Shown: positions 36,644 to 45,854 of the stretch, piece after piece
Layout: every line of letters begins with the position of its first letter
Position numbering within the stretch: position 1 is the stretch's first letter
Notes under the pieces: model-generated
Seen by the model: only the letters and a program-made list of their open reading frames with translations
Databases searched by the model: none
Told to the model about the DNA's origin: nothing
Source of the DNA: Alteromonas australica
GTDB lineage: Bacteria > Pseudomonadota > Gammaproteobacteria > Enterobacterales > Alteromonadaceae
Length of the DNA: 64,000 bases
Assembly: GCF_000730385.1 (NCBI RefSeq)
Contig: NZ_CP008849.1
Coordinates: forward strand, 2,914,001-2,978,000
Direction: 5' to 3'
Translations under genes and position numbers: made by a program

Positions 36644-39148
36644 TTAATCAAACATGTACTTCATCGACAATACCGTGGTGCGTCCGTTGAGTGGGCGAGC
36701 ACGGATATAGCTTCCCACTTCAGCCGACCCTTCTTCAGACTCAGTAATAATGAACTCATCAGTTGCATTGTTCACGTTTAATGACACTGAAAATTGGTCG
36801 TTAACCCAATAAGTGGCAAATAGATTAACCAGGTTGTAACCGTCTTGCTTCAGGTCATTGTTATCTTGCACGTAATATTCAGTCGAACCTTGTAATGACG
36901 CACCGACAGACCAGGTGTCAGTCACGTATTCAGGTGTAATGGTCCAAATCCAATCAGCTTGACGACGAGGCGTATTGCCCTCCAGTGTCGCATTATTTAC
37001 GTCCTTACTAATTTCAGCATCTGTCCAGGTGAGGTTACCTGACACAACGATATTATCTGTTGCAGTCCAACGCCCTTCAAACTCAAGACCCGTCGCTTCA
37101 TATTCACGCATAAAGGTCAGTCCACTGGTGACTTCTGCCTGAGTATCTTCTGTTACCGTATCAAATAAGGTTGCGTTAACCATCAGGTCTTTGGTGCCGT
37201 ATTTGAAACCGACTTCTAGTTGCTTAGTCGTATCGTAGCCAGAGGTCGTGTCAGTTAAGCTTCCATCTGTGTTTAGCGTGCCACTAATTTGTAGCAATCT
37301 ATCTGCGATAGCACGGCCACCTTTTGAGTAGCGCGCAAAGAAGGTTTGGGTGTCGCTCAATAGGTATGAGCCTCCTACAGAGTATGACGTGTTACTGGCA
37401 TCGTAGTTTACAATCTGTGAACTGGCACCAGCGCGATTTAAGTTAATAACACCGCCGTATATGAAGCCACTGTTTGTCGCCGAGGCATCTTCAATTTGTT
37501 CAATCACGCCATTACCATTAATATCGTAATCAGCGTTCCCACCACAACAAGAGGATATTAATTCACCTGACGCCTCTGTTGTATCGTAGCGTACAGATGC
37601 ATCAATAAGAATGTTATCAGACAGTTCAAATCCCACGTTCATGTAGGGTGCTTTGGTCACATAGTTTAAATCCCATTCCCATGATAGAAAGCTCGGCGAT
37701 AACAAGCCATTTGAAACCAGTTCTACGCCATCACCATTGGTAATAGTGAGTAACTGCGAGTTACTGCCATCAAGGGTTTGAATAAAGGTTTGCCAGCTTG
37801 ACCAGCTTGTTGCAATGTCTTGATTTGAGTAGTAGTAACCTACAGTGACATCAAAGCCATTATCAAATTCTTTGCGTAAACTAAAGTCATTGATCATGTT
37901 ACCTAAGTCGTTAATGCGGGTATCAAATTGCAAGTTCGTAAAGGCTTCACCTGTATAAACTTCCCCTGCATCTGGCCCGTTAGCCAAGGTGACTGTCGTT
38001 GTGTCACAATTCAACGCATTACCATCACCATCAAGTGCAGAGCTACACAGTGAGGCGGCGAAATCTGAGACATCACCCGGCCCTTCTGGAAAAGTGTCGG
38101 TGAAGGGGGCTATAAAGCCACCCGAAATATCAGAGATTCTAAACTTATTCAGTAGGTAAAGATTTTCAGCAACCTCTAAATCCACCTCAACGCCGAACGA
38201 GCTTACTTTCGATTCAATACCATCGCGGACATCACGGTTTTCTGCATTGCCATAGGCATCAAAGGTTGAGATGTTGGTGTTGTACGCTGAATTCAATGAC
38301 TGAGAGCTTGCGTCATATCCTGGCACAGCGCCGTATTCACCATCGCCTTTAACCAATACAGGCGAAGGCAAATAAGTAGAAACTTTGTCGTCTAAGTTTT
38401 TGTAGTAGAAACGTATATGACCATTATCTAGCATCTTAGTGATGTTAAATTTAACTTGGCCACCTTGATCGCCATTGTAGCCTGTTTCCCGAGGGCCTTC
38501 CCCATTGCGGGCAAAACCTGCAATGTGATAGTACAAGTCATCGCTAATCTCGCCACCGTAGCGAAAATCTAATCGAAACTCATCGTAATCAACACCAAAA
38601 GACGTCCCAATGGCACCGCCACCTAGCTCGCCGGTATTACTGATCATATTAATAACACCACCAGGGGAGTTACTCGCGAAGGTAGATGCAGACCCCCCGC
38701 GTATGGCTTCCACATTGGCTACTGACCAGTCATAACGTAAGAAGTTATCCGCGTTGCCAAAATTTATATCGCCGTACTCCAACACAGGCAAGCCATCTTC
38801 GTGGATTTGAAGAAACTTAGAACCGCCAGTGGCGAGTGGAATACCACGGATAGTAATATTGGCGTTACCGCCACCGCCAGAAGATTCAGCACGAATTCCC
38901 GGCAGTGCGCGAAACACTTCTGCCGTAGAACGAGGTGCAAGTTTAATAATGTCACTTTCGTCAAAGGCACTTACTGAGACGCTAGCTTCTTGCATTGTGG
39001 CACCTCCAGGAGCGGCAGTGACCACAATTTGTTCAAATTTTTCTTTATTCTTTTGTTCGACGTCAGCGTTATCTTGAGCAATTACTGAACTAGAAAACGC
39101 TGCGCATACGGCAAGAGTAATCAAACTTTTAGTGTGTTGTGTTTTCAT
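36644..39148 (-). CDS. TonB-dependent outer membrane receptor
   Basis: About 834 residues. Signal peptide KSLITLAVCAAFSSSVIAQ, a TonB-box-like EQIVVTAAPGG, a plug domain with VFRALPGIRAESSG, ITIRGIP, VEAIRGGSASTFASNSPGGVINMI, and a long 22-strand-type barrel ending TVLSMKYMFD. The extracellular loops contain an acidic Asp/Asn-rich stretch (YDINGNGVIEQIEDA) that looks like an EF-hand-type calcium loop. I start it at ATG 39148, with CGGAG upstream; the longer reading lacks a proper signal peptide. A CTTAATCGATTAAG palindrome lies 67 bp upstream, so it is probably controlled by a LacI-family regulator and imports a carbohydrate-like nutrient. Confidence 0.93.
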   Translation of the reverse strand: MKTQHTKSLITLAVCAAFSSSVIAQDNADVEQKNKEKFEQIVVTAAPGGATMQEASVSVSAFDESDIIKLAPRSTAEVFRALPGIRAESSGGGGNANITIRGIPLATGGSKFLQIHEDGLPVLEYGDINFGNADNFLRYDWSVANVEAIRGGSASTFASNSPGGVINMISNTGELGGGAIGTSFGVDYDEFRLDFRYGGEISDDLYYHIAGFARNGEGPRETGYNGDQGGQVKFNITKMLDNGHIRFYYKNLDDKVSTYLPSPVLVKGDGEYGAVPGYDASSQSLNSAYNTNISTFDAYGNAENRDVRDGIESKVSSFGVEVDLEVAENLYLLNKFRISDISGGFIAPFTDTFPEGPGDVSDFAASLCSSALDGDGNALNCDTTTVTLANGPDAGEVYTGEAFTNLQFDTRINDLGNMINDFSLRKEFDNGFDVTVGYYYSNQDIATSWSSWQTFIQTLDGSNSQLLTITNGDGVELVSNGLLSPSFLSWEWDLNYVTKAPYMNVGFELSDNILIDASVRYDTTEASGELISSCCGGNADYDINGNGVIEQIEDASATNSGFIYGGVINLNRAGASSQIVNYDASNTSYSVGGSYLLSDTQTFFARYSKGGRAIADRLLQISGTLNTDGSLTDTTSGYDTTKQLEVGFKYGTKDLMVNATLFDTVTEDTQAEVTSGLTFMREYEATGLEFEGRWTATDNIVVSGNLTWTDAEISKDVNNATLEGNTPRRQADWIWTITPEYVTDTWSVGASLQGSTEYYVQDNNDLKQDGYNLVNLFATYWVNDQFSVSLNVNNATDEFIITESEEGSAEVGSYIRARPLNGRTTVLSMKYMFD

Positions 39149-39485
39149 ATTTTTCTCCGGCAGTGTGTGAGCCGTTGTGTTAATAAGCATGGCACAGATT
39201 TTTTTAACAACCAACTTAATCGATTAAGAAGACGATAAAGAAGATATAGTATGCGCCAGCAATTGTAAACACCCTGTGAAGAAAAAAATTTCAATGGTCG
39301 CTTTACATACTATTTTTTAACAATAAAAAACAAAAAGACACGGGTTAATTTATAGACTAATAGATACTTGTTTGGCTGAAGGTTTTAGCGAAAATAGGCG
39401 TGCTAAAAAATGCGTGCTATTGTTTAATTAATCAGCTAGTTAAATTTTCGTCACGTCTCTTCTTTTCTTGGAATGATTAAGCATT
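39149..39485. other. Divergent intergenic region, TonB receptor / GGDEF-EAL gene
   Basis: About 337 bp of AT-rich DNA with no gene. It holds the receptor Shine-Dalgarno site, the LacI-type palindrome at 39215-39228 and presumably both promoters. I saw no convincing -35/-10 pair on the plus strand. Confidence 0.6.
39215..39228. promoter_or_regulatory. LacI-family-type operator CTTAATCGATTAAG
   Basis: A perfect 14-bp palindrome with the central CG typical of LacI-family operators, upstream of the TonB receptor gene. Its CGATTAA half recurs twice upstream of the LacI regulator gene at 42172-43197. Confidence 0.6.
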
Positions 39486-41519
39486 GTGAAAAGCCCTAGT
39501 TCATATAGTCCTCCGGTTTCATCTCCCACCATTAGCGTCCAAATGCACCGTGATTTAGTGGATATGTTGGTAGGAAACATATTTACTGGCCTAGCCATGA
39601 CCTTAATTGCCTTCTCAGGGCTAGTATTTGGCTTTCAAAATGAAGAAGGACACGATGTAAAAGTTCTACTTTGGGGCGTGATGGTTTGCCTCTCTGTATG
39701 TCGCTTAACCCATGGTATCTATTGGCACATAAAGCTAAAAGGCAGCCATTACAACCCTAAGTCGGTAGAGGCACTATTTGCTATAGGTTTATACCTCACG
39801 GGGGCGGTGTGGGCGGCTTACTCCTTAATGCTTTTTAATACCATGACCACTATTGAGCTCGCCTCCACTATGGTGGTTTTAGCTGCCATGGCCGGTGGCG
39901 CTGCGTCAGTATTAGCCCCAAATAAGTGGATAGTGACTTACTATTGCACAGCCTTGTTGCTTCCCATGTCGCTATGTGCACTTCTCGACAATGAGCGAAG
40001 TATTATTGTATTAGGTATATTAGGTGTGGTTTTTTGGGTGGGAATACTCACTAATTCATTAGGCACCCATCGATTTATTGTTAATACCGTTCGGCTAAGA
40101 GAGCACAATAACGACTTAATGGAACAGCTCGTTTCCGATCGACAGGAAACAGCAAAAGTTAATGAAATGTTGAGAGAAACGAATGCTCAACTCGATGACG
40201 CAAATGCAAATTTAGAACAGCAGGTTGAGAAAAGAACACAAGACATATTTCGCCTATCGAACCGCGACCCTCTCACCGACTTACTGAATAGAAACGGTTT
40301 TTTAAAACACCTAAACGCCCTTTTAGATACATCAAAAGCGCTAGGAAATAACCTGGCCATACTATTTATAGACTTAGATGGCTTTAAGCAGGTGAATGAC
40401 AGCTTAGGTCACAAAGTTGGGGATATTGTCTTGGCTGAAATTGCTACCCGGCTTACCAAATATTGCGAAAAAGATCACCTTGCCCGATGGGGAGGCGATG
40501 AATTTGTTGTGGTGGTTCCTTATGCCACTGTTGATACCGCAGTGGCCGTGGCGCATGCCATGCGTAGTGGCGTTACCCTGCCTATCATTGCATCGGACAA
40601 TCAAGTCACTTTAGACGCCACCATTGGCATAGCCATTTACCCCCAACACGGCAAAGACGCGCTTTCGTTAATTCAGCAAGCTGACTTAACAATGTACGAT
40701 CAAAAGCGAAGCCAACGAGGCACCGTTGGTGTCTTTAGCGAAGTTTTACACGAGCAAATTAGGCAAGAACAATATCTGTGCGAACACTTACGCCATGCTA
40801 TTGCCAGAAGCGAAATGTCGGTTCACTATCAACCCATCATGTGTTCACAACAACAACGCATTAGCTCTGTAGAAGCCCTGTTGAGATGGGAACACCAAGG
40901 CGAGCAAATTTCTCCCACTGATTTCATTCCCTTAGCCGAACGTAGCGGTTTAATTATAGATATAGGAACCTGGGTGCTCAACCGTGCCTGTATAGATGCC
41001 TCTCAGTGGAATTTTGAAAACTCAATTGCGGTTTCGGTCAACGTCTCTATCAATCAACTTATCGATGATACATTTATTTCTATATTGCAACGCGCACTCG
41101 ACACCTCGTCGCTCTCCCCTTCTCTCTTGCACCTGGAAATCACTGAAAGTGTATTCGCAAAAAACGAAAAGGCCGTGGCAACTCAGTTGGCTGCCATAAA
41201 AGCGTTGGGGGTAAAGATTTCAATAGATGATTTTGGGACAGGGTATTCTTCATTGAGTCGTCTCGCGTCTATGCCTTGCGACTTTGTAAAAATTGATCGT
41301 TCATTTGTGCAGAATACCAGTGAAGGTAGTGATACTATTATGCGCGCTACTATGCTCATTGCCCAAGAATTTGGCTGTAAGACAATAGCGGAAGGCATAG
41401 AAACCAACACCCAAATGCTACATATAAAAAGCTTAGGTGTTAACTATTTCCAAGGTTTTTACTACGCAAAGCCTATGCAATCGAGCGATCTTATAACTTG
41501 GTATAACGAAAACTACTAA
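39486..41519 (+). CDS. Membrane GGDEF-EAL cyclic-di-GMP protein
   Basis: 677 residues. The N-terminal 200 residues hold about six transmembrane helices (MASE-like sensor), followed by a coiled coil (about 205-250). The GGDEF domain has [12 protein letters not shown] and an intact [12 protein letters not shown] at about 336; the EAL domain has an intact EALLRWEH at about 463, DFGTGYSSL and KIDRSFV. Both synthesis and breakdown of c-di-GMP are therefore possible. The start is a GTG at 39486 with a weak Shine-Dalgarno site; the ATG at 39543 is an alternative. It is probably co-transcribed with tdk, five bases downstream, and may tune EPS or motility. Confidence 0.92.
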   Translation: MKSPSSYSPPVSSPTISVQMHRDLVDMLVGNIFTGLAMTLIAFSGLVFGFQNEEGHDVKVLLWGVMVCLSVCRLTHGIYWHIKLKGSHYNPKSVEALFAIGLYLTGAVWAAYSLMLFNTMTTIELASTMVVLAAMAGGAASVLAPNKWIVTYYCTALLLPMSLCALLDNERSIIVLGILGVVFWVGILTNSLGTHRFIVNTVRLREHNNDLMEQLVSDRQETAKVNEMLRETNAQLDDANANLEQQVEKRTQDIFRLSNRDPLTDLLNRNGFLKHLNALLDTSKALGNNLAILFIDLDGFKQVNDSLGHKVGDIVLAEIATRLTKYCEKDHLARWGGDEFVVVVPYATVDTAVAVAHAMRSGVTLPIIASDNQVTLDATIGIAIYPQHGKDALSLIQQADLTMYDQKRSQRGTVGVFSEVLHEQIRQEQYLCEHLRHAIARSEMSVHYQPIMCSQQQRISSVEALLRWEHQGEQISPTDFIPLAERSGLIIDIGTWVLNRACIDASQWNFENSIAVSVNVSINQLIDDTFISILQRALDTSSLSPSLLHLEITESVFAKNEKAVATQLAAIKALGVKISIDDFGTGYSSLSRLASMPCDFVKIDRSFVQNTSEGSDTIMRATMLIAQEFGCKTIAEGIETNTQMLHIKSLGVNYFQGFYYAKPMQSSDLITWYNENY

Positions 41520-41524
41520 TCTCC

Positions 41525-42103
41525 ATGGCTCAACTTTATTTTTATTACTCTGCGATGAACGCAGGCAAATCTACTTCGCTACTTCAATCAGCATATAATT
41601 ACCGCGAACGGGGTATGCACTCACTTATCTATACTGCATCCTTAGACGACAGATATGGGATTGGAAAAGTTACATCACGCATTGGCTTACAAGCAGATGC
41701 TAAGCTTTACAGCAAAGACGTCGACTTGTACGCCGCTATCAGTGAAGATCATAACAAACAAAAGCTAGATTGCGTGTTCATTGACGAAGCGCAATTTCTC
41801 ACTAAACAACAGGTTCGTCAGCTAGTGGACGTGGTAGACGAGCTTAGAATTCCAGTGTTGGCCTACGGTCTACGTACCGATTTCCTAGGTGAAACCTTTG
41901 AAGGTAGCCACTATTTACTGGCTTGGGCTGATAAACTTTTTGAATTGAAAACCGTGTGTCACTGCGGTAGAAAAGCGAATTTTGTGGTGCGCTTAGATGA
42001 AAATGGAAAGGCGGTGACGGCTGGCGACCAAGTGCAAATTGGCGGTAATGACCGTTACGAGTCTATGTGTAGGCGCCACTTTAAAGCCCTAGTATGGCAA
42101 TAG
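41525..42103 (+). CDS. tdk: Thymidine kinase
   Basis: 192 residues of the type II (TK1-like) thymidine kinase family. P-loop [10 protein letters not shown] (11-20), the catalytic VFIDEAQFL, the lasso-region [15 protein letters not shown], and the zinc-binding cysteines in CHCGRKA and MCRRHF are all visible. It phosphorylates thymidine and deoxyuridine for nucleotide salvage. It follows the GGDEF-EAL gene by five bases without its own clear Shine-Dalgarno site, suggesting translational coupling. Confidence 0.97.
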   Translation: MAQLYFYYSAMNAGKSTSLLQSAYNYRERGMHSLIYTASLDDRYGIGKVTSRIGLQADAKLYSKDVDLYAAISEDHNKQKLDCVFIDEAQFLTKQQVRQLVDVVDELRIPVLAYGLRTDFLGETFEGSHYLLAWADKLFELKTVCHCGRKANFVVRLDENGKAVTAGDQVQIGGNDRYESMCRRHFKALVWQ

Positions 42104-42171
42104 CGGGGCAATAACGCGACTTGCCATGCACGGGTACCCACGCTCGCTTTGCATGAGGAAATCTTCTTCAA

Positions 42172-43197
42172 TTAGAAGGTTTCTCCCCGTTTTATTTCAA
42201 ACGGCAGTATTTCGTCTTTATCGCGACTTTCCAATAACGCAGTGGCGGCCATTTCACCTTTTTTGTCACTCGCTTGGCAAACAGTAGTCAGATTGGGGCG
42301 TGTCCGTTCCGCCTCTTCGATACCATCAAAGCCGGTGATTTTTAGTTCTTCTGGTACCTTTATGCCCAGGGAAAGTGCGCTTTGTAACAGCTCAAGCGCA
42401 ATAATATCACTCATGCACAACACCGTATTAGGCCGTGGGCTGCTATGTAATACTTCTTTGGCAGCCTGTTTTGCAAAGCTTCTGTCACTCTCTGGGATAT
42501 GCCATATCCAATCATTTTCAATGATCAGCCCTTTTTCTTCAATGGCGCGAATATAGCCGTCTAAACGACGGTGTGATATTGAGGATTCAACTTCGATAAG
42601 TGGGCTGTCATAGATTCGACACGTGCTTGGAGAATCGATAAGGCGTAACCCTAAAATAGCAACATGATCATCATTGGCAATGGCTTGAGAGGCAACCTCG
42701 TAGGCGGCTTTTTCATTATCAATATTGATAGACGGCAAGCCATCAATATTGAAATCTACCGTTATGGCAGGCTTAGTTTGCCTAACCACTTCTTCCGCTA
42801 ATTTGGGGTTTCTTGGTGCGCCGTAACAGATAAACCCATCAACAAAGTCAACCACATCTAGAATAGACTCAGAATCTCCCGCATACAGGAGTAAATGCTT
42901 GCCTTGCTGTTGCAAGACCCGAGAAACCCCTTTAATGAAGGTACTGGCCACAGGGTCACTCACCGTATAGGCAATGCTGTCTGCCAGAATAAGGGCAACA
43001 ATATTAGAGCGACCTTTGCGTAGAATTTGCGCGGCTTTATTCGGGCCCGTATAGCCTATTTTTTCACATTCAGCGAGGATAGCTTCTCGTCGTGCCGCGG
43101 AGAGCTGATCAGGGCGATTAAACGCATTTGAAATCGTGGCGGTGGACACACCTAACTGCAAGGCCACATCTTTAAGGGTAAGCTTATTTTTGTTCAT
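42172..43197 (-). CDS. LacI-family transcriptional regulator
   Basis: 341 residues. The N-terminal helix-turn-helix is LTLKDVALQLGVSTATISNAFNRP (residues about 5-28, broken here only for description), with the hinge AAQILRKGRSNIVALIL. The periplasmic-binding-like sensor domain follows, with ITGFDGIEEAERTRPNLTTV near the end. It binds operators with a central CG, and CGATTAA elements occur in its own upstream region and at the TonB receptor, so autoregulation and control of that receptor are likely. The inducer is unknown; the neighbouring tdk and upp raise a nucleoside possibility, but the receptor suggests a sugar. Confidence 0.92.
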   Translation of the reverse strand: MNKNKLTLKDVALQLGVSTATISNAFNRPDQLSAARREAILAECEKIGYTGPNKAAQILRKGRSNIVALILADSIAYTVSDPVASTFIKGVSRVLQQQGKHLLLYAGDSESILDVVDFVDGFICYGAPRNPKLAEEVVRQTKPAITVDFNIDGLPSINIDNEKAAYEVASQAIANDDHVAILGLRLIDSPSTCRIYDSPLIEVESSISHRRLDGYIRAIEEKGLIIENDWIWHIPESDRSFAKQAAKEVLHSSPRPNTVLCMSDIIALELLQSALSLGIKVPEELKITGFDGIEEAERTRPNLTTVCQASDKKGEMAATALLESRDKDEILPFEIKRGETF

Positions 43198-43317
43198 TAG
43201 TTTGCTTCTTAAACAAGAGGGCTAAGGTCTCATCAATAAGGTGAGACAACACTGCAATACACGCGTGCATTCTGGATGTTGAATATTGGCAAGTCATACT
43301 GGCCACCTGCCCTCTTA

Positions 43318-43354
43318 AACGATTAACACGAACGCTAACATAACCGATTAACAC
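43318..43354. promoter_or_regulatory. Tandem CGATTAACAC sites upstream of the LacI gene
   Basis: Two exact copies of CGATTAACAC (43320-43329 and 43345-43354) 25 bp apart, in the 197-bp gap between upp and the regulator gene. They share CGATTAA with the palindrome at the TonB receptor promoter. Likely autoregulatory operators. Confidence 0.5.
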
Positions 43355-43394
43355 TATGATGTAAAAGCGCGCGAGTTGTCACCAAGCGTTATCA

Positions 43395-44024
43395 CTAACG
43401 GGTTCCAAAGATTTTATCTCCAGCGTCACCTAGCCCAGGTAAAATATAGCCTTTCTCATTTAACCGCTCATCAATGGCTGCGGTAAATATCTCAATATCA
43501 GGATGGGCATCAATGACCGCTTTTATCCCTTCTGGAGCGGCGACCAAAAATAAACCCAGTATTTTGGTACACCCTTTCTTTTTCAACAAATCAATGGTCG
43601 CGATAAGTGTGCCACCTGTGGCCAACATGGGGTCGACAATAAGCGCGGTACGTTCATCAATATTCTTCACAACCTTATCAAAATAGGCAACAGGTTGAAG
43701 CGTCTCTTCATCACGATAAAGCCCCACCACACTAATCTTCGCATTAGGAATTAACTCCAATACGCCTTCAAGCATACCTAGACCCGCACGTAAAATAGGG
43801 ACGACGGTAATTTTCTTACCTTTAATTTGTTTTACTTCTACTTCGTCACCTGACCAGCTTTTTATCACAGCACGCTCCGTAGGCAGCGTTCGGGTGGCTT
43901 CGTAAGTAAGCAAATTACCCACTTCCGAGGCTAATTCGCGAAAGTCTTTGCTGCTAATTTTCGCGTTTCTCATCAAACCCAATTTGTGTGCAATAAGCGG
44001 GTGAGTAATTTCATGAACGGCCAT
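43395..44024 (-). CDS. upp: Uracil phosphoribosyltransferase
   Basis: 209 residues, the standard length. The PRPP-binding loop is [14 protein letters not shown], preceded by [14 protein letters not shown], and the uracil-binding C-terminus is [17 protein letters not shown]. It converts uracil and PRPP to UMP in pyrimidine salvage. It has AAAGGAAAG as a Shine-Dalgarno site, and a plausible own promoter (TTGTCA, 17 bases, AGAATA on the minus strand) in the short gap after the XRE gene. Readthrough from the XRE gene is also possible. Confidence 0.97.
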   Translation of the reverse strand: MAVHEITHPLIAHKLGLMRNAKISSKDFRELASEVGNLLTYEATRTLPTERAVIKSWSGDEVEVKQIKGKKITVVPILRAGLGMLEGVLELIPNAKISVVGLYRDEETLQPVAYFDKVVKNIDERTALIVDPMLATGGTLIATIDLLKKKGCTKILGLFLVAAPEGIKAVIDAHPDIEIFTAAIDERLNEKGYILPGLGDAGDKIFGTR

Positions 44025-44081
44025 AATGCTTTCCTTTAAACTGTTTCTCTTATTCTAACCCGTTCAAGGATAATGACAAAA

Positions 44082-44318
44082 TCAAGCTGACGTATTTCCG
44101 TCAACACTCACCGTGCCACCATCAGGCAAGGTTACCTCAACCTTTAAACTTCCCCCTACCGCCGCTAAATAGGCAGCTGCCCGGTGAAGCGGTACGTCTT
44201 GAATACGTTTAGACTCAAGTTTGCTTACACCCGATGCGGTAACGCAAAGCGCCAGCGCCACGACCTCTTGCTTGACTCTGTGCTGCTTTCTGATCTCGCC
44301 TAATGTTAATTCTCTCAT
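44082..44318 (-). CDS. Small XRE-family HTH regulator
   Basis: 78 residues. The helix-turn-helix is seen as TLGEIRKQHRVKQEVVALAL followed by TASGVSKLESKRIQDVPL, and the C-terminus (YLAAVGGSLKVEVTLPDG) resembles antitoxin-type XRE proteins. No toxin gene is adjacent. I start it at ATG 44318, preceded by GGATGG; the TTG five codons earlier is less likely. It lies immediately downstream of a terminator-like hairpin with an alternative pairing partner, so its expression may be set by attenuation. Followed after 57 bp by upp. Confidence 0.8.
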   Translation of the reverse strand: MRELTLGEIRKQHRVKQEVVALALCVTASGVSKLESKRIQDVPLHRAAAYLAAVGGSLKVEVTLPDGGTVSVDGNTSA

Positions 44319-44343
44319 TTTATTGCCATCCAATTTTGGGCAT

Positions 44344-44377
44344 AAAAAAAGCCCAGATGTTTGTTAACTTCTGGGCT
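44344..44377 (-). terminator. Terminator-type hairpin in the XRE gene leader
   Basis: On the minus strand AGCCCAGA pairs with TCTGGGCT across a 12-base loop and is followed by seven T residues. It lies 26 bases before the XRE start codon, so it would cut transcripts entering that gene. Confidence 0.75.
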
Positions 44378-44455
44378 CTTACAAAACGTTTTTACTCTCA
44401 ATGCCCAGAAGCGAATACTAGCCCCTGAACACTTAGCTTCAAGGCGCTATGCGTA
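44344..44455 (-). ncRNA. Candidate structured leader or small RNA upstream of the XRE gene
   Basis: A TATAAT at 44467-44462 (minus strand) predicts a transcript of about 110 bases ending at the terminator. Segment CTTCTGGGC (44411-44403) is an exact 9-base complement of GCCCAGAAG (44376-44368), the same strand that forms the terminator stem, so two exclusive hairpins are possible. A -35 box is not obvious. It may be an attenuator leader or a free small RNA. Confidence 0.4.
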
Positions 44456-44490
44456 GGTAAAATTATAAAAATAATTGTTTAAAACGTTTT
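44383..44490. promoter_or_regulatory. Pair of AAAACGTTTT palindromes around the leader
   Basis: Perfect 10-bp palindromes at 44383-44392 and 44481-44490, 98 bp apart. The upstream one covers the expected -35 zone of the leader promoter. The core AAACGTTT resembles PurR/LacI-family operators, though flanks differ from the PurR box. The rest of the gap (44491-44740) shows no gene. Confidence 0.35.
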
Positions 44491-44740
44491 GCATGATGAA
44501 TTCTCTGTGACTTAGCGCAGGCTCAGTCCTGCTACTCGTGTCTTTAACCATACCAGTATTTTAGGTAATGACAACTGTTTTCCCATTGTCACTTTTCAAC
44601 CAGTCTCAGTTAGGCTTTCTTTATCTTTCGCCCAAATCTCATCATTCTGTTGGTTAATTTACGTGAAACTTACACACCTAGCCGCAACTTTGGCTTAAAT
44701 TACCGTTCATAAGTGCACCGATAATCACGATTAAAAAAAC

Positions 44741-45205
44741 ATGAAGAATGCTCTAACTACTTTATCGCTTACAGCAATGGCTGTGACTACACTGATCTCA
44801 GGCTGTGCGAGTAAACCGCCTATGCCTGAAATAGGTGAAACCTTTTTTGAAACAAAAATAAACCCTGATGGTACAAAGCTGTTCGCATTTAGCATTAGTA
44901 CACCAAAACCTGAAGGAAGAGGGGCTGGCGGTAGAAAAGGTGGAGGCGGTGGTGGCCGTGGCGAAGGTCGTGGCCCACGTCCAGATGGCGAAGAAGGGCA
45001 ATCGCGCGGTGGGTCAAACAATCGTCAAGAGCAGCAAATGGATATGCTTTACAACGCTCTCGATGAAAAACTTGCTGAAACTCGCTATTGTCGTGATGGG
45101 TACATTGAAATTGACACCCACGAGACTGAAGATCGCGTACATATTCTTGGAGAATGCAACGATGCTGCAAACGAACTAGACAGGTTGGACTTTCCTAACC
45201 CTTGA
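44741..45205 (+). CDS. Gly/Arg-rich lipoprotein of unknown function
   Basis: 154 residues. A lipoprotein signal ends in TTLISGC with Cys22. Residues about 58-95 form a low-complexity Gly/Arg-rich linker (EGRGAGGRKGGGGGGRGEGR). A C-terminal domain with two cysteines (YCRDGYIEID, LGECNDAAN) could form a disulfide. No family recognised; the C-terminal part looks conserved rather than random, and similar short lipoproteins occur in Alteromonas. The gene overlaps the convergent cupin gene by 11 bp at its end. The frame-shifted reading of the repeat region is not a gene. Confidence 0.75.
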   Translation: MKNALTTLSLTAMAVTTLISGCASKPPMPEIGETFFETKINPDGTKLFAFSISTPKPEGRGAGGRKGGGGGGRGEGRGPRPDGEEGQSRGGSNNRQEQQMDMLYNALDEKLAETRYCRDGYIEIDTHETEDRVHILGECNDAANELDRLDFPNP

Positions 45206-45695
45206 TGGGAAAAAAGGAAGTGCCTATTTTCGCATGTTTTAGTTTGCCTAAAAATTGGGTAACCTCACGACTTCCCTCTTGAGGTGCCCAGTCAGCAAAG
45301 CCTTTGTCTTCGTTGGCATCATAGGGCCCTTGCTTAACTTCCATAAATATCACTGGCGCATCACATACAGTGGCATGCCATGTTAAAGGCGGTATTTGTA
45401 ACCCACAACATTCTCCTCCCGCTTGCAAGGTAACACGCTTTGTTAGGCATCCGTCATCATCGAAAAACAGAATATCGATACTCCCTTCCAGCACCATGAA
45501 AAACTCCCATTTATGGGCTTGCGTATGCCTATGCGGGCGGACGTAGGAGTCAGGCATCATTGCTATAAACAAGCGTTGAACCACGTCATCGTAATGCTCA
45601 TGAACGTTATAATTTGCGCGTCTTCGGGGGCTTAACTCGGCGTCTCTTTTAAGGGATGAAAAAACATCGCTGTCGAACAGTTTCACGTCTGCCAT
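45195..45695 (-). CDS. WbuC-type cupin-fold metalloprotein
   Basis: 166 residues. The N-terminal SPRRRANYNVHEHYDD and the cupin motif RPHRHTQAHKWEFFMVLEG supply metal-ligand histidines and a glutamate; the second cupin motif is PPLTWHATV. This pattern fits the WbuC family found near O-antigen and EPS genes, whose enzymatic role is unproven. It has a clear AGGAAG Shine-Dalgarno site. It is not within the EPS locus here but 20 kb away. Confidence 0.82.
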   Translation of the reverse strand: MADVKLFDSDVFSSLKRDAELSPRRRANYNVHEHYDDVVQRLFIAMMPDSYVRPHRHTQAHKWEFFMVLEGSIDILFFDDDGCLTKRVTLQAGGECCGLQIPPLTWHATVCDAPVIFMEVKQGPYDANEDKGFADWAPQEGSREVTQFLGKLKHAKIGTSFFPIKG

Positions 45696-45793
45696 TGTGC
45701 TTCCTGTGCTTGGTTTTCCTAAACCTTTACCATATAACGCATCCTACTTTTATAGCAATAGGTGTGTGGAAGCTGATGCAGTACCCTAGCAGC

Positions 45794-45826
45794 AAAAAAA
45801 AAGGCGTGCTGTAAAATGCACGCCTT
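45794..45826 (-). terminator. Terminator downstream of the DUF2780 gene
   Basis: Perfect 9-bp stem AAGGCGTGC/GCACGCCTT; on the minus strand it is followed by nine T residues. Confidence 0.92.
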
Positions 45827-45854
45827 CAATAAAGGTAGGTCACGGGTTAAGGCT

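Noticed and set aside
44082..44318. Toxin-antitoxin pair including the XRE gene
   Set aside because: No toxin-like ORF lies on either side; neighbours are upp and the structured leader.
44868..45179. Open frame over the Gly-rich lipoprotein gene
   Set aside because: It is an out-of-frame reading of the GC-rich GGT/GGC linker; the lipoprotein frame has a signal peptide and lipobox.
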